Below, in pieces: positions 45,448 to 59,099 of a DNA stretch of 64,000 nt; within the stretch, counting starts at the first letter, position 1, and every line of letters starts with the position of its first letter. The stretch is taken from the NCBI RefSeq assembly GCF_033958435.1, contig NC_134150.1, positions 33,227,501 to 33,291,500 of the forward strand. Reading direction: 5' to 3'. The position numbers and the translations under genes are program-made. The notes below the pieces were generated by a model, which was not told the origin of the DNA, did no database searches, and worked only from the letters and a program-made list of their open reading frames with translations. The DNA comes from Carettochelys insculpta. Taxonomy: Eukaryota > Chordata > Testudines > Carettochelyidae.

Positions 45448-47667
45448 GTGTGACTATATTTCATATTATGGGTTGGTAAGGCAAATCTTTTTTTTCATAT
45501 TTAACAAGCCAGTGAACAGAATGTTGGAAACTACACCAGCAGGTATTAAAGCAATGCTCAATCTAGTTTTATTTCTTTAAATTTACTCAGTTGTGAAGGA
45601 ATTTGTGGACTGAAAACTCTCCCAGTGCCCGGTTTGTCTAAGCCTCCCATTTGAGTCAGAATTTATTTGTTCTTTTCTATGTATTGCATTAGAATCTGTG
45701 CCTTTGTAGTTTTGTGCATTCAACAATTGTTCATTTAAGTGACTCTCCCAGCCCAGATATTTGGTGTCATCATGCCCATGTCATAGTTCTTTGATTAGCA
45801 ATGGGAATGTGATGCTTTTTTTTTTTTTTTTTTTTGGTGTGTGCTTGGTAATTATTTTTCCACTATAAAATCAGTGACAAATAGGATTCTGTAAATCTGT
45901 TTGGATTTACAGTCAGAGAATAATCGCAAATAATATCATCCAATATATCAGGCAGTGAACTGTGTGCTCCGAGTCATAAGAAAGCTTCAAGGATATTACA
46001 TCTAGGTATGTGTGAAGTTGAAACTGTCAGGGTCAAAATAGAATGGTATTTCATGTATTTCCTTAAATTGATAAAACAATAAAATGTTAGCTATTTTCAA
46101 TAGAATTTGTCCTTTTTTATGGCTTTACTTTCAACTAATGATTTATGGATCCAGCTGGAAAAGAATATATATAATAATTTCCAAAGCTGAGGAGAGATTT
46201 GTGCAACTTCAAATACACCATAGGCTGAAATAAATAAAGTGAAGCAGTTAAAATAAAGCCAAGGGAAACCTAAAAGTTGGGAACTGCAGGAGAGAATCTT
46301 AATGCAAGGTTATTGTCTTTGTAATGGATTGTCTAGTACAGATTGTCATTGTTATTTAGTATTATTGAATATTTCTGTTATGGTAGCACTGAAAGGCCAC
46401 AATTAAGTTTAATAAATGACAATTCCAGCTGCAAGAATGCTTATAATGTAAAAGGCAAAGTATAACAGGTGGATGAAAAAAACAGGGAGGCCAGGATGGG
46501 CAGCAGGGATCTGTGACCCATGATATTCTTATTGGCAACTAGCAAGGGAGTGCAGATATGTTACAGCAATCTCCTGAGTCTGCCATGTGCATCCTACTTT
46601 CCCAAAGGAGGCCTCAAATGAAAGCTGGTTTCACACTGATCATCAATATCATTGCAAACACAGAAGTTGTGTACAGAGTTTTGTGTGTATATTTAGATGT
46701 GCATGTGTATCTGTGTACACACATGTACACTGAAAGTATGTTCTTAAAGTTGGCATAAGATACTGATCACTAGCAAAGGTGAAAAACAGATTTTCTTTCA
46801 AAGAGAAGATGTTTATCTCTCTTCATGCAAATTAAGTTTTGGCTTATTCACAATGGATCTGGTAGCACCCTCTGGAACTGAAAGCATAGAACTTCAAAAA
46901 GAAACCAACAGGATCAGAAAAAGAACTGGTGTGCATGGGGGAGGGCAACCCTACGTTGAGGAGCATATCTAAGATTTGCTTGAGTATTTTTGTGGGGACA
47001 GTGGAAGTCCTAGGACATCCCTCACCTAGGAGATAAATGAACAGTGAATTTACCTCATGAAAAGTGGAATCTCAGCCAGGCATGGCTGCAAACCCTGGAG
47101 AGAACTTCAGATGAGATCATCTCTTGTAGATAACTGAAGCAGCAAGCCCAGAGGTGTTGAATCTGTGAACTCCAATGTCTAGAGTGCTGGAGCTTAGACT
47201 TGATATGCAGTTTAAGCATAACTTTGGCAGGAGTGTGAGCTGGAGAGTGACAGTTAATGGTGTTTTGCTTTGGTACTTCATATTTCTTCATTGTTAATAT
47301 TAGGGGAGCCACCAAAAGGAAGACTTTTTTTAATATTTTGCACTGCTGAATCAGTCTTCTGCCTTGGCAATGACTTCAGTGTAGGTCAATGCAAGTGAAA
47401 AAGTAACCTGATGTCTTTTTGGGGCTGTGTCTTTTAGGCAGGTCACTTAACAACTCTGGGTGGGATTTGTGAACGTGCTCAACATTGCCTCAACTCTGCT
47501 CCTACTGCTAAAACTCCCACTAATTCCAGTGGGAGCAATTAGGTCAGACCACAAGCTTTTCCAGACCCTACTCTATACATTTTTCCATCTACCTATCTGT
47601 AAAATAGGTGTGGTAATGCTTCTTACCATCCTTGTAGGTAGGTATGTTGTGACTGACCTTTAATTAA
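45448..47667. other. AT-rich sequence, no gene recognised
   Basis: A 20-nt T tract lies at 45816-45835. No credible coding frames or transposon ends were seen. Confidence 0.4.
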
Positions 47668-47996
47668 TACAGGTTGACCATCTCTAATCCAGAACTCTCT
47701 CATCCGGCACCATCCGTAATCTGGCATGATTTTAGTTAGCTGGACAACCACTTATCAGGAGTGTGGCCAAGTTTCCCATGAACCCATAAAGTTTGTTTCC
47801 AGACCTGAGTCCTGGCTCTCAGTGTTCTGTGCTCTTATTTAGCTGTAATTTATCCTAAATGTCTTCTGAGACCCCAGTGGGCATTGGAAGTATTGGTAAT
47901 GCTGCTAGACCATATTGACCTCCCATAGTCTGGCAAATTCTTCTGCTGGAAATGGTCAGGTCCCAAGGGTGCCAGACTAGAAAGGTTCCACCTGTA
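47668..47996 (+). mobile_element. Tigger-like DNA transposon copy, complete
   Basis: Both ends are present: TACAGGTTGACCATCTCTAAT on the left and, reverse-complemented, TACAGGTGGAACCTTTCTAGT on the right, with TA at each edge. The body is as in the copies at 2.3, 8.2 and 18.8 kb. It is 329 bp and non-autonomous. TA duplications and the sequence style suggest the Tc1/mariner-Tigger superfamily. Confidence 0.75.
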
Positions 47997-49920
47997 CTTG
48001 TGAAGCACTCTGGGATCCGAGAATGAAAGATGCTATGTGAAGTGCAACGTATTATTATTAACTTTATTTTATTTATCAAGCTGGTAATGTTAAAGGAAAT
48101 GTTCTCACTCAGAAACAAGGACATGTGGGACATAGGAGGATTTTAGTCTCTTTCCTCCAGCCCCTGGTTTAGATCAGGTATGTTCTTGCTCACTTGTGAT
48201 TTATGCGGTGTAAGGGGAAAGCATATCAATTTTTCTTGCATCAGCTTACTAAAATTTCAAAACCTAAGAAGTACATCTCTTCAGGCATGAAGCTAGAACT
48301 GTGAAAATTCATTTGGCAGCAACTTTTGTGAAGGAACAAAATTTTAAAACATTCTCTCTATGTACAAAGCTGTCAGTATGAGATACTCTAAGAACTTTGG
48401 ACATAGATAGAATACATAGACCTTTTAAGTATAGATAGGTAGAGGTAAACAGAGATAGATATGTTTGTGTGTGTGGGTATGAGAGACAAACACATACAAA
48501 GCTACCATCTTTTATATTTAAGCATCTCAGGGTACTTTGAAAAGTATATACATAGCAGTATACTGTATGTAATAGTGTGTGAATAATACATTTTATATAC
48601 AGTCACCTATATTTGCCAGGAGTTTTTTTCTTTCTATAGTGATATGATCTACATCTTTCCCAAAAGGTCTTGTTAAGGTGTTCTTTTTCAATTTTTAGCA
48701 AAATATAAAACAATATTCCTTTACTTGTTTGAGTTTGGTGCACTTAAACAGAGGGGTACCATAGTGTCTTATATTGATTTAATATTTTGAGCATGTTAAA
48801 TATTTCCGGTTAACTAGCTAAAACTGCAAGATGGCCATGATTGCTTTTAAATTGCAGCTATAACATGGAGTGAATTTTATAATAAGAAACCATTTTTTTT
48901 CTGACAAGCTGCCCTTGTGGCTGCCTGTCTGACTTTGAGGTCCTCATTATTGTGAGTGTAAATGAAGGATGTTCATTCAGGCAGGGTGGGGGAGGCCAAC
49001 AGACATTGGTGCTGTTATCTGGTCCTTCTATCAGGCCAAGTGACAGGCTTCTAGCGGAAGAATGCAGAGCTCATGGTGGAGACCTGAGGCTGACACAGAA
49101 GGTGACTCCCCTGACTCTAACCTTGAAAGGAAAAAGTTCCCACTTTATTAAAATGAATTTCAAAAGGGCCGCTCTGACAGCTGCATAATTAAATATTGGA
49201 GTGTCAGTGATAATTTATTCTGCTCGCATTTGGTGGTCAGAGCCTGCTCACTGTAGGGTCAGCAAGCACAGTGACAGAGCCAAGGATACAATGGATTCCT
49301 GAGCCTTTTAGCCATAGGAATGAAATGATACACTATAATTTCTGTTTAAATAGGGCAATTGAAATAGAGAGGAAATAAGCAGTCCATAAAATGCTATGAT
49401 TAGCAGGCTGATAAATCTTAGCTGGGCACTATGTGTTGTTAAACAAGACTGAATGGCAAACACATGGTGCTCAGGCCTCACAATTTTTACATGTTGCCTC
49501 ATTTAGAAATCTGTTTTGTTCCTCACTGGGATGGTTTTCTATGAGCATCCTTATTATTACTGAAACAATCCCAGCTATGTTTTGTACAATGCACCTTTAT
49601 TACTAGGCATTTTGTTGTCAAATAACGCTAGCACCAAACATGTCAAACAGGTACTAGCAAAGGTGGGAGGGGCTAAAAAGGCACACTCAGCTAGCATTAG
49701 GGTTACAAGAGATGTATAATACCAGCTAGAAATACTCTCCTTGTAGGGCGTTTTCTGCTTGGAATCCAAGTCTAACTAAAGATTTGCTCAAAAAAGTTTA
49801 AATAAGTAGTTTCTGTATCTTATGCCCAGCCACAAAGTGGAAGACATCAGGAAACAGAATTTGGGTTGATGGGACACTTTTATAAAAGAGGTTGCGGGAA
49901 GAATGGAGCATTTCACTTTT
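47997..49920. other. No gene recognised; one candidate conserved block
   Basis: The part 49130-49270 (CTGACAGCTGCATAATTAAATATT, GATAATTTATTCTGCTCGC) is repeat-free and has homeodomain-like AT cores. It may be a conserved non-coding element. The rest shows nothing definable. Confidence 0.3.
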
Positions 49921-50302
49921 AGGCCACTTCTACATGGGAAGCCTCTGACAACAGATGTTGCTGTCAGAAGAGATTTTCTAGCAGGACCTCTGTCAACAGA
50001 TTGAATCTACATATAAAATCAGATTGAAGGAGCAATCTGCTCTATCGACGGTAAACAGCCAGACTGCCTGGCCCTCTCTTGATAGAAGGGCTGACCGAAA
50101 GCTCTGTAAACAGGGCTGCCCAGTGAACCGGATACCCTGTCTGCTGCCAAAAGGGCCATGGCGCATCCACATGGCTGTCTTGTCGACAGAATACTGTTAA
50201 CAAACACATTATACCTAAATGGGGAGAGGTAGAATGTTGCCAGTGGATGGGCTGGGTTTTTGCATGGCCATTTTGAAGTTTTGAGATAGTGTAGACATGG
50301 AC
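49921..50302. mobile_element. MITE of the GTCTACA-ended group
   Basis: The left end AGGCCACTTCTACATGGGAAG and the right end, reverse-complemented AGTCCATGTCTACACTATC, are inverted. The interior has TCTTGTCGACAGAATACTGT and CAATCTGCTCTATCGACGG blocks like those of the 12.97 kb element. No coding frame. Confidence 0.55.
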
Positions 50303-50806
50303 TCTTCTGCAAAAGCTGATGCTTTGAAAGAACCACGTAGCTCACAAAGACAATATTGGAATTTGCCAGGATAGTTTATTTTTCTCTCTTCTGCTTCACA
50401 CATATATTTTTCTCTCTTGTGCTTCACTTTCTATTTTGGCTTGGGAGCTCCCTGCAGTGTGTCTGTTACTGGATTTGAAGTCGACTCATTTTCATCTTGC
50501 TTCCTTGTAGCTTTGAATGAAATAAGAATTTACAAATTCCTTCAGCAGTTTATTAGTTAACAACTGATAAGTTGACATTATTCTGAAGAAGGGAGAATGT
50601 TTTGTAATTAAGGCAATGGACTCAAACTCAGGAGAGCTGAGTTCAATTCTTGCCAGAATCACAGACCTGATATGCAATTTTGAGTGAGGCAGTCGCTCTT
50701 GGTGGCTGAGTTTCCCAACTTTATAATTGGGTTGAATAATACCTGCAGTGAGACTAAATCAGTCAAAATGTGTGAGGTCTCAGTTACTATATAAATAAGC
50801 ACAATT

Positions 50807-50943
50807 AGGGTTATCATATAAAAAAAGGACAACTCTGAGATGGAGTGTATCTGTATCATTATCTACCAATGTATATATAGTACATTAATACATTGTGAGA
50901 TACACTCCCTGTCCTCTTTTTTTGAAAGGTAAAATATGGTAAT
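50807..50943. mobile_element. 137-bp palindromic MITE
   Basis: GGGTTATCATATAAAAAAAGG, then GAGATGGAGTGTATCTGTAT, is mirrored by ATTGTGAGATACACTCCCTG, CTCTTTTTTTGAAAGGTAAA and ATATGGTAATC. The two arms face each other across a central ATGTATATATAGTACAT. No coding frame. Confidence 0.6.
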
Positions 50944-52321
50944 CTTAAAATACATAAACAATTGGAATCCATGTTCAGCTTCTGTGCCTTACCTAGGTAT
51001 CATTAATTCCTCCTACCTTCACCAGTGGTTGTACACATACAATATATCCGTAACACACAATGTTTGCACCATACAAGATAATACTCTCCCACACATTGTA
51101 TATGGCATTTTACTCTTACATACAGAAATTTTCAAATATTCTCTGCATTGCGTTTTCTTGAAAATTGCAAGCTCTACCATTAGAAGGCCAGATCTAACGT
51201 TCATAGGCTGTCCTCGAAAACTGGAAGCACACATTCCTGTATGTATGTACAAACGCAAATGCATGGGTAAGGCTGGAATTCTGGTCTCCATTTTGCTTGG
51301 TAAATTTGGATTTAAATTTTTGTGTTATTATCTGGAATTTTCTGAAACCAGATTTCATTTGGTGCTGGGTGAAGAACAGGGTTGTTTTCTGTTTTGTTTT
51401 TTTTTGTTTTGTTTTTTTGACCCCTCAGTTCCTTAGTTTTGAAAATAAGGGGAAAAATGAAACAAATTTGCAGGACTTTAGTGAACCAAAAAATGGGAAA
51501 AAGATATTTTTGATTCCATAAAACATTTTGTTAGGTTTGATTTTGACCATTTTGAAACACTTTTTAAAAATATTTAAAAATGAAATGAAAAGTCATTCAA
51601 ATTCAATAATCCAAATATTTTGCTTCCACGTTTTCAAACCCAAATGTATAGAATATTTTGGAATTGGTTTTGGGGCAAGCGTTTTCTTTTTTTCTTCCCT
51701 ACGTAAGTAATTTGGTGAGACTGACATTAATTTGCAGAAGGTTTCTTTCTTGCTCAATTTGCACTTTCTCTCCTCCCTCACAAAAATATAAATACATGAA
51801 TGACAAAGATACTGATGTTAAAAAGTAACTTTGTGTACCTAGTTTTTTTTCTGTACACATGCAGTCCTTGGTATACCTTAATATGATAATCTCAGCATAT
51901 TGACATTATGTAGCAATGGGGACGCAAATACTAAAGCGTGCTCCTTAGATTTTGGTTTTGTTTTTTTTCTTGGCTCATTTGATTTATCAATGTGAAATCA
52001 ATCACAAAAAATATCTTCAAGTAACTTAAACTCACAAAAAAAAAGGTAGGGAAGGCCCCAGTTCATCAAGTACTTAAATATGGGGTTAAATGCATGGGCT
52101 GAATCAGTTGCCGGAGTCCTTAACATGTACAAGACCCTAGCTTGTAAGACTATCTATGTAATCAAACCTTTATACATAGTAGATCCTTGCTGAAGTAAGT
52201 GAGGGTCTGCCCCCACATATAGTTTTCCTGAATAGCTCTTGCAATTGTATGATCTGACATGCCATCCTTCTCTGTAATATTTAGGCACATCAGGATGGGC
52301 TGGGTCTGCAATTTAATTCCT
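50944..52321. other. AT-rich sequence, no gene recognised
   Basis: The 166-codon plus-strand frame at 50936-51436 has no domain I recognise and ends in a phenylalanine run produced by a T-rich tract (51388-51418). Judged to be chance. Confidence 0.4.
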
Positions 52322-52595
52322 AAGGCCATGTCTACACTTCCGGGAAGAATGAAACTGCCACCGTCGATCTTCTGGAGTTCGATGTAGTGTGCCTGTAGTG
52401 TGCCTGATGCACTAAATCGAACTTACAGGGCACCCACATTGGCACCACAATTCTGCCTCTCGCTAGGGGTAAGAGAAGATGATGGGATCATTTGCTCCTA
52501 TCTACCTCCCTTAGTGGAGATGGCATGGGATCCTGAATTCAGGTACATTGATGCTAGCTATGTAACTAACGCAGCGAGAATTGTGTAACTTAATT
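52322..52595. mobile_element. MITE fragment (GGCCATGTCTACAC end)
   Basis: Starts AAGGCCATGTCTACACTTCC, a typical end of the group, and has ATCGAACTTACAGGG and GTCGATCTTCTGGAGTTCGAT interior boxes. The second end is unclear. Confidence 0.5.
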
Positions 52596-55500
52596 TGACC
52601 TTCTATGGTAGTGGAAACCTGCTTTTAAAATCTAAAATTGATACTTAATGTCACTTTAATATTTTTTGTTCTTATTTTTTTAATTTTACAATAGACCTTT
52701 TACAGAAAATGTCTACCACCAAAAATTAACATATTGAATTGAAGGGAGTACACAGTTCATCATTTCTCATCTGACCCTGTGGTTTTTACTCTGTTGGAGT
52801 AAAAGATCCAGCAAGCCAAGCTCTGCTAGTCAAAGTGTATTACCTTGTCAGAGAATGGCTAGGCTACTCAGATTCACCCTGAACAAATTACATACCTCAC
52901 TACATCTCAGAACAAGGTAGCAGGGTTATAACTCAGTCTAAGCACCATTCACTCTTCTATTACCTTCATAACCAAGGTCATACTAATCAACTCAATTACC
53001 AGTCCTCTTGGACATTTTCATAATGTTTTCTGCTAGCTGCTCTCCTGTGAAAATCTCTCGATCCAAGCAAATGAATGCCATTTTTATAACTAGCTACATT
53101 TCAGGAGCACTGATCCTCTTTTAAAAGGCTGCTTCACTGCACGAAAAATTACCTTTAACTACCAGAATAATGTTAGAACAACTAGGAGGTTTAGTCATAT
53201 TCTGTTGTTCTTTTTTATTATGAAAACAAATTCAGTATACAGTATCTTAAAAAGAACAAGAAACAAAACATATAGGGAACCAAGTATCAGCTCTGTTAAT
53301 GTGTCTTTTAAGGGTCTGATTTCAGTCCACAAACACAAGAAGGTTCAAAGTTAAGGCTGACGTTTAATACTTGCTTCAGAACACATCACAGTTTTTAACC
53401 ACCCCACACACGAGAGATTCAGTGGTTGACATTACAATGAAATCTCTTTGCCTGAATTTTCCCAAGTTCATAGGTTTAATTCATCTCCGTAACCATTAGT
53501 ATGTCCTGAATTCCACTCTTCGGTTTATTATCCCTGTGCATAACACTATTACAAGAATACCCAAAAATCTGTATGATAAAAATTCTTTGCATATGTATTT
53601 GCACATTGTCGCCATTTATGAATTCTCTAAATATGGAATGTATTTGGCCCCCGTCAGGCTGAAGTGAGGCATTCAAAGCTAAATTACTAAAGAACAAGAA
53701 CATTATGTAAAAATAGGGGCCTAGTCTTATCTTTCCACAGGTTCTCCCATTGGAGGGGGTCTAAGAGGTTAACTGTACTGGGACTTCCCTCCAACTACAT
53801 CTATAATGGAAGTGGAGGCACAGATTTTTTGGTCATTCAGTGGAATAACCAGGTAATCTGACTCAGAAACTACTGCGCTTTAGGATCTACCAAGGCACAG
53901 ATCCTGAGCACTGTACCAGCAGTAGGGCCTCTGTAACTATTTCCTGTTGTGGGGTTCTGTTGGAGGTGAATATTCGGAGCTTTTCTTGAGTTCCCCTATG
54001 ACCAAAGACCCTTGAAACTCCCTACAAATGTGGCTCTGTTTCTCCAAGGGGATCAGTGAATTGTTAATACAGAAATTAAAGTCTATTAATTTTATTCCAG
54101 TAGTATGCCATGCATTTGAGGGAGGGATGATGTGTGTCCTCTCTCCAAAGTCACCCCTTTGATCTACCTTCCCATAGCCATTGGTATCAAAGTCCTAGCT
54201 GTAGAGTTCCAAGACAAAGGGGAACTGAACTGTGGATATGGCTTTTATTTCCAACAAGTGCCAAGGATATGTCATTTGCAGAGGGCCCACTTCCTGCTGT
54301 CATTCCAGAGGGGCAAAACCCATCAATAGGTTATTAACTTGGTTGCCTATTTCATATACCATGGAGATTCCAAAAAGAAAATTACAGCAACTGTGTTCAG
54401 CCCAGAAATCTAACAATGCACAGTTGTTTCAAGCATTTGTCACTATGTAAGAACCAAAATGTGCCTTAAAAATGAAGGAGCTTAAAATTGGCATTTCTGA
54501 GCCTCTGGCTGAAAACACCCATTTTCCTTAAGAATTGCAAAAGGTGTGATTTTAATAATAAGGTCAATGTGAGAGACTGCAAACCAGTTTAGATCCTGCC
54601 AATGTGCTCATTGCAGAGAATTCTTAGTCTTCTGAGATTTCAATACAAATTATCCCCCATGGTATTCTTATTGAGTAAATACAATAGGATTTAGCCCAAT
54701 ACTTCTTTGCATTTTAAATCAATATTGCATTTCATTGAAAATGAAGCTACAATAAAATATTCCTATGGTTGGATTCTTACACTGCAGCTGTTACTCTTTT
54801 GCAAGATATCTGATTCCAGCAATAGGCTCAGTTTAAAAAATCCCCAAAATATTTTATGGAAAGCTGTGTAGAAAGCATTAGTATCTTTTAGAAATAAAAA
54901 AAAATTGATTTAATGACAGAGGACAAGGTTATCTAAGCACATTACTAACTTTGGGCATGAGATAGCCCATGACATTCTTTGGCAATTTAATAAATCAGGA
55001 CCTACATGACAAAATATAGTTGTTGCATGTTGAAAGTTTCTTACCAAATAGTGACATTAAAGCCAAATCTGTGCTTGCTTTTGCTTCCTGCATTTCCATT
55101 GACTTCCATGAGGCTGCTTAAGTTGTCATAGCAGAATCTACTGACTTTTGTATGACAGTTAAGTATTTGTGGTATGAGAGGTGAAATGAGGAAGAAAAGA
55201 TGCTTTGCACTAATCGAAAATGTCTTTGACTAAAACTTAAAATCATAGCACAAGTTGCACCAAGAAGTTGTCAAAAGAATATTTGAGAGTGTTGGTGCCC
55301 TCTGGTTTCCTATGTGACATTGAGAACTTGTTCTTGAGAAAGTGAAAGTAGAAATTAGTTATTCTATGTACTATGTACATGGAGATGGATGTACTATGCA
55401 AGGAGGATATTCTGGTAAATCAGAATACCCATTGCTAAACTAACGAATGGCAATATGTGTTCCATATGCAGTGAAAACACATTCAAATGTATCTATTACT

Positions 55501-56261
55501 GCAGGAGAGGCATTGAGATTTGGGCCTGGGTTTTCTTGAACTCAACATGACTAAAACTAACATAGCATTTAGAACTTGGTACAAAAAGATGTGGGTGGAC
55601 CCATGTTAAAAATCAGACACGTATGCAATAGGTAGTGAGCCAGAGAAGTATTTAGTAATATGTGGCTATAGATCATCAAAATCCTCTATTTGTACAGCAT
55701 ATCCCGGAAACTGTTGGCTTCTGCCTGTGATTCATTCAAGTGATAGATAGTTATCAGTATATACGTACCACATTCAAGCTGATTCCATTGTGTTAATTCT
55801 TTCATTTACGTTTTTGATCTGTTTTTCAGTTTGGGTGCAAACTCAATGACTGAATATTTGTCACATCTTGTACATCACAGTTTTACATCTGTGAGGTTTG
55901 CCTCACTTTTGTGTGCCTATTCAAACACTTCCATACTTTAATTCAGCTTGGAACTTGAAGTATTGTATTTGCCACAAAAGGTATAATAGTTATTAAAAGT
56001 AATACTAATATTTTCCCTTAACCTGCATCCTGCATAAAAATCTCAAAGCACCTTTTTTGGCCATTCTGAACCCAGTTCTGCCATCCTTTGTCAAGGTGTG
56101 TGGTGGAGGTTTTTACTTGTTACTTTTAGCAGCATTCTCCCCAGAGACATCTGTTCTGTCAAGCGCTTTAGTAAACTTGTCCTCAACACAAGTCATTTTA
56201 CTTTTGTAGTCATTGCACATAATTTTCTATTTTACTTCTCTGTCTTCATGTGTGACAGTGC
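52596..56261. other. 3.7 kb AT-rich sequence, no gene recognised
   Basis: No transposon ends, no RNA gene and no credible coding region were seen. Three overlapping 65-72 codon frames at 54132-54450 look like chance. Confidence 0.4.
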
Positions 56262-56562
56262 ATACCTCCATGGTCCAGCACCCTCAGGACCTGACTGGTC
56301 CCAGACCGAGGAATATTTTGGACTGAGGAGGGGCCAGCATTCACCAAGTGGGAGTTTGGGGGAGGGATACTGAGGAAGTCTCTCCCAAGTGTCTCCCCAG
56401 CCGTGCTCCTTCCCTGACCTCCGGGAGCTTGAGTGCTGCTGATAAGCTATTCATAGCATTCTGGGACTGCATGGGAGGAATCGCTGAGCATGGAGCCCAG
56501 AAGCACCCACAGAGATGTCGGATCACAGATGTCGCCAGACTACAGAAGTCCAACCCATACAC
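56262..56562 (-). mobile_element. Tigger-like DNA transposon copy, reverse orientation, variant interior
   Basis: The plus strand reads TCCAGCACCCTCAGGACCTGACTGGTCCCAGACCGAGGAAT, the reverse complement of the family's right end at 19.1 and 47.95 kb. It closes with GATGTCGCCAGACTACAGAAGTCCAACCC. The interior differs from the other copies. Confidence 0.55.
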
Positions 56563-59099
56563 TATTCATATTGAGTGCAATAAGAACTATTACCAGGGAA
56601 TTTGCTTCTTCATCGCACTTTGTGCAGTGCCTTAAAAGCAGAACCTATCTTCCCATTCCTTGAAGCAAAATTTTCTGAAGTAAATTAAATCACAAGAGCA
56701 CTTAACATTTGAAATCTTGGGAGGTTAATTAGTGTTTTCTTTTAACATCACTTCCTGCCTTTTATATATCTATGAACTTGGACCTCAAATGGACATGGCA
56801 ACTTTTCAATTCCACAATCAGGTAATTTTTGCTTTGCAGAATGCTGAGTTCTTACCAAGTAACATGATGTTGAATAAAGTTCGTCAGTCAGGTCTTCCTA
56901 TCTCGAGAACAGGCTGATTGTATGTCCATATAATGCTATAGAATTTGGGCAGTGGTTGTGGAGCACTAACTGAGCTTCCCCATGCACACACAAGTGAGAC
57001 GGGGGTCTCAAAATTGTGGAGATATATATGCAAATAATCCCGTGTTTAATCACTAAAATCTTGGCATCCAGAAACATCAAACCCCTACTTTTGTAGTCTA
57101 TTCACTTTTGTAGAATATTCTTCTGGGTTGTGTAGCTTACAGGGGTGATGGAACAATTTTTTTTAGTGGGTCTGCTCAGCACCATTGAACCAAACTGTAA
57201 ATCCTACATCTGGTGGAAATCACTTCAAGCCAGGGGACAGCACCCACAACTCAGCGCTTATGGGATGGCATATTCAGTCCTTGATACAGGTAGCAACACA
57301 AGAAAAAGCAGATGCACAAAACCCAGCATGCTAAGTGTAAGCAATATGCCCTCATCATCCTGAAAGCAACAAAAATATAATTAAAAATTAGAACTGTGTA
57401 TTGTGTGTCATCATAAAAAGAGGTGATCTTCAGGTAAAAAGTGTCATAAGTTGTCAGAGTGTTGCACTCTCAAAATCAGTGCTATTTGTGCATACAAACT
57501 TAGGCTTGTGTGGAGCACTAATAACGTACTCCTTTTTTAATCTGTGGTGACTGGTGGTGATTTCTGCTTCTTTGATGGCATGTTTTGGACAAATGCATAT
57601 TTTTAATCTGGGAAGGGATTCTGAAATCCTCTGCTTTGAGGTACGACAGCACAGTTTTTAAGAAGGAGACAGCCTGAGAAGGGATAGTATTGAAGTTTTA
57701 ATAAAAAGTTTCTTCTACCCACACTAAGATCTTGGCTTAGAGCATTTGCTATGAATTCAAATCTCCCTGTGGTGGTGTTGAATGATTATGAACCTAAATA
57801 GGTTAATTGTATTTATTCTGACAGTGTTTCTTTGTGCCACTTGACATGTTTGTTATCTTTAAAAAAAATGTCCTAAAATGTAATTGCATTTAGGGGCTTT
57901 TCAATTAAATAGTTTAAAACTATTTTTTAAAATTTTGTGTGACTTCAGTTCTGCTCCTTTAACATACCTTTTGTATTACAGGAAGAATGTGTGTTTGCTT
58001 ACAGGAATTAAGGATTATTCAGTGAATTCAACCTATAAGATAGGAGATATCATAAAAGAATAGGACTAAAGGATGCCATATCACACCAGGATCTAAGGTT
58101 TACAGATGAGCTAATGTTTGCTCATTATCTGAAGCCAGCTAAAGACCTGGGCCTTATATTGCTTGTGGTTATTTTTATTTAAAACTAACTTTTATAGTAG
58201 GTCAATAAATAATTTGATGTCATGTTGAGTGGAAACCGGATCTTCAGTGAGGTGTCCAACTCCTAGATAGTCAAATAGTGTTGTAAAAATGTTGATATTT
58301 AAGCATCATGTTTCTATTGCTTTACCCTTCTAGGTAATTAATCAAATGGTTGTTACAGAATTGCATTTGCCACTGTATGCTGCAGTTGCAGATATTTTTA
58401 TTGGAAAACTTTCAGCTAATACTTCCTGACACAATCGTTCTCTCTTAAATATGTCCATTAAGCCTCTCTTTGCTTTTGCCATAACTCCTACATGATACTT
58501 GCATGATGCACAGTATTATAGCACAGCGTTTACGGGCATCTCCATGGCTAGATATTAATCAGCTAATAAGCTTCCTGTGATTAGATGATGTGAGATATAC
58601 CAAATAAGTAAGTTGTGTTATGACTCTGTTGGAGAAGAGAAAATGGATTTTAAAGTCTTCAGGATTTTTAATATCAAATTGTTTTTAATTCTTCTCTTAA
58701 GTAGCTGTCTTCAATTAAGGCAGATAATCTCAACATTAATAGCCAGCTCAAAACAATTTCATTGTAGAGATCTGTACTTTTTTCAGCACTAAATTAGTTA
58801 ATGGGGAAAAATATTCTACCACAGGGGAGTCTCTGTCCAAGAGGTTGTCTCATTTCATAGCTGAGTTATTTGCTTCACTGCAGTTTCCACTGTTAGTCAT
58901 ACTGAAAGCGCGCAGAAAAGTAGTACTGTAGCATAAGGTGGTCTACAATTTGTGGGCCATCTGCCAGGAGTTGGCTCCATCTAGCAGTGCAACAAGCCCC
59001 CTTCTCTCATCTTTCAGCAAGACATATAAAGCAGAGCAAAGGCTCTTATGTTGGTACCCAAGCATTGCTGCTTATCGCTGCACGTTAGACTCACAGGAG
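56563..59099. other. AT-rich sequence, no gene recognised
   Basis: 58290-58620 is repeat-free with motifs such as TAATTAATCAAATGG and ATTAATCAGCTAATAAG and may be a conserved non-coding block. Nothing is coding. Confidence 0.35.

Noticed and set aside
50936..51436. 166-codon plus-strand frame
   Set aside because: No recognised domain or splice context; ends in a run coded by a T-rich tract; AT-rich region. Chance is the simpler explanation.
56098..56635. Possible small exons around the frames at 56.1-56.6 kb
   Set aside because: The GC-richer part is the reverse-oriented Tigger-like copy; no conserved protein sequence seen.
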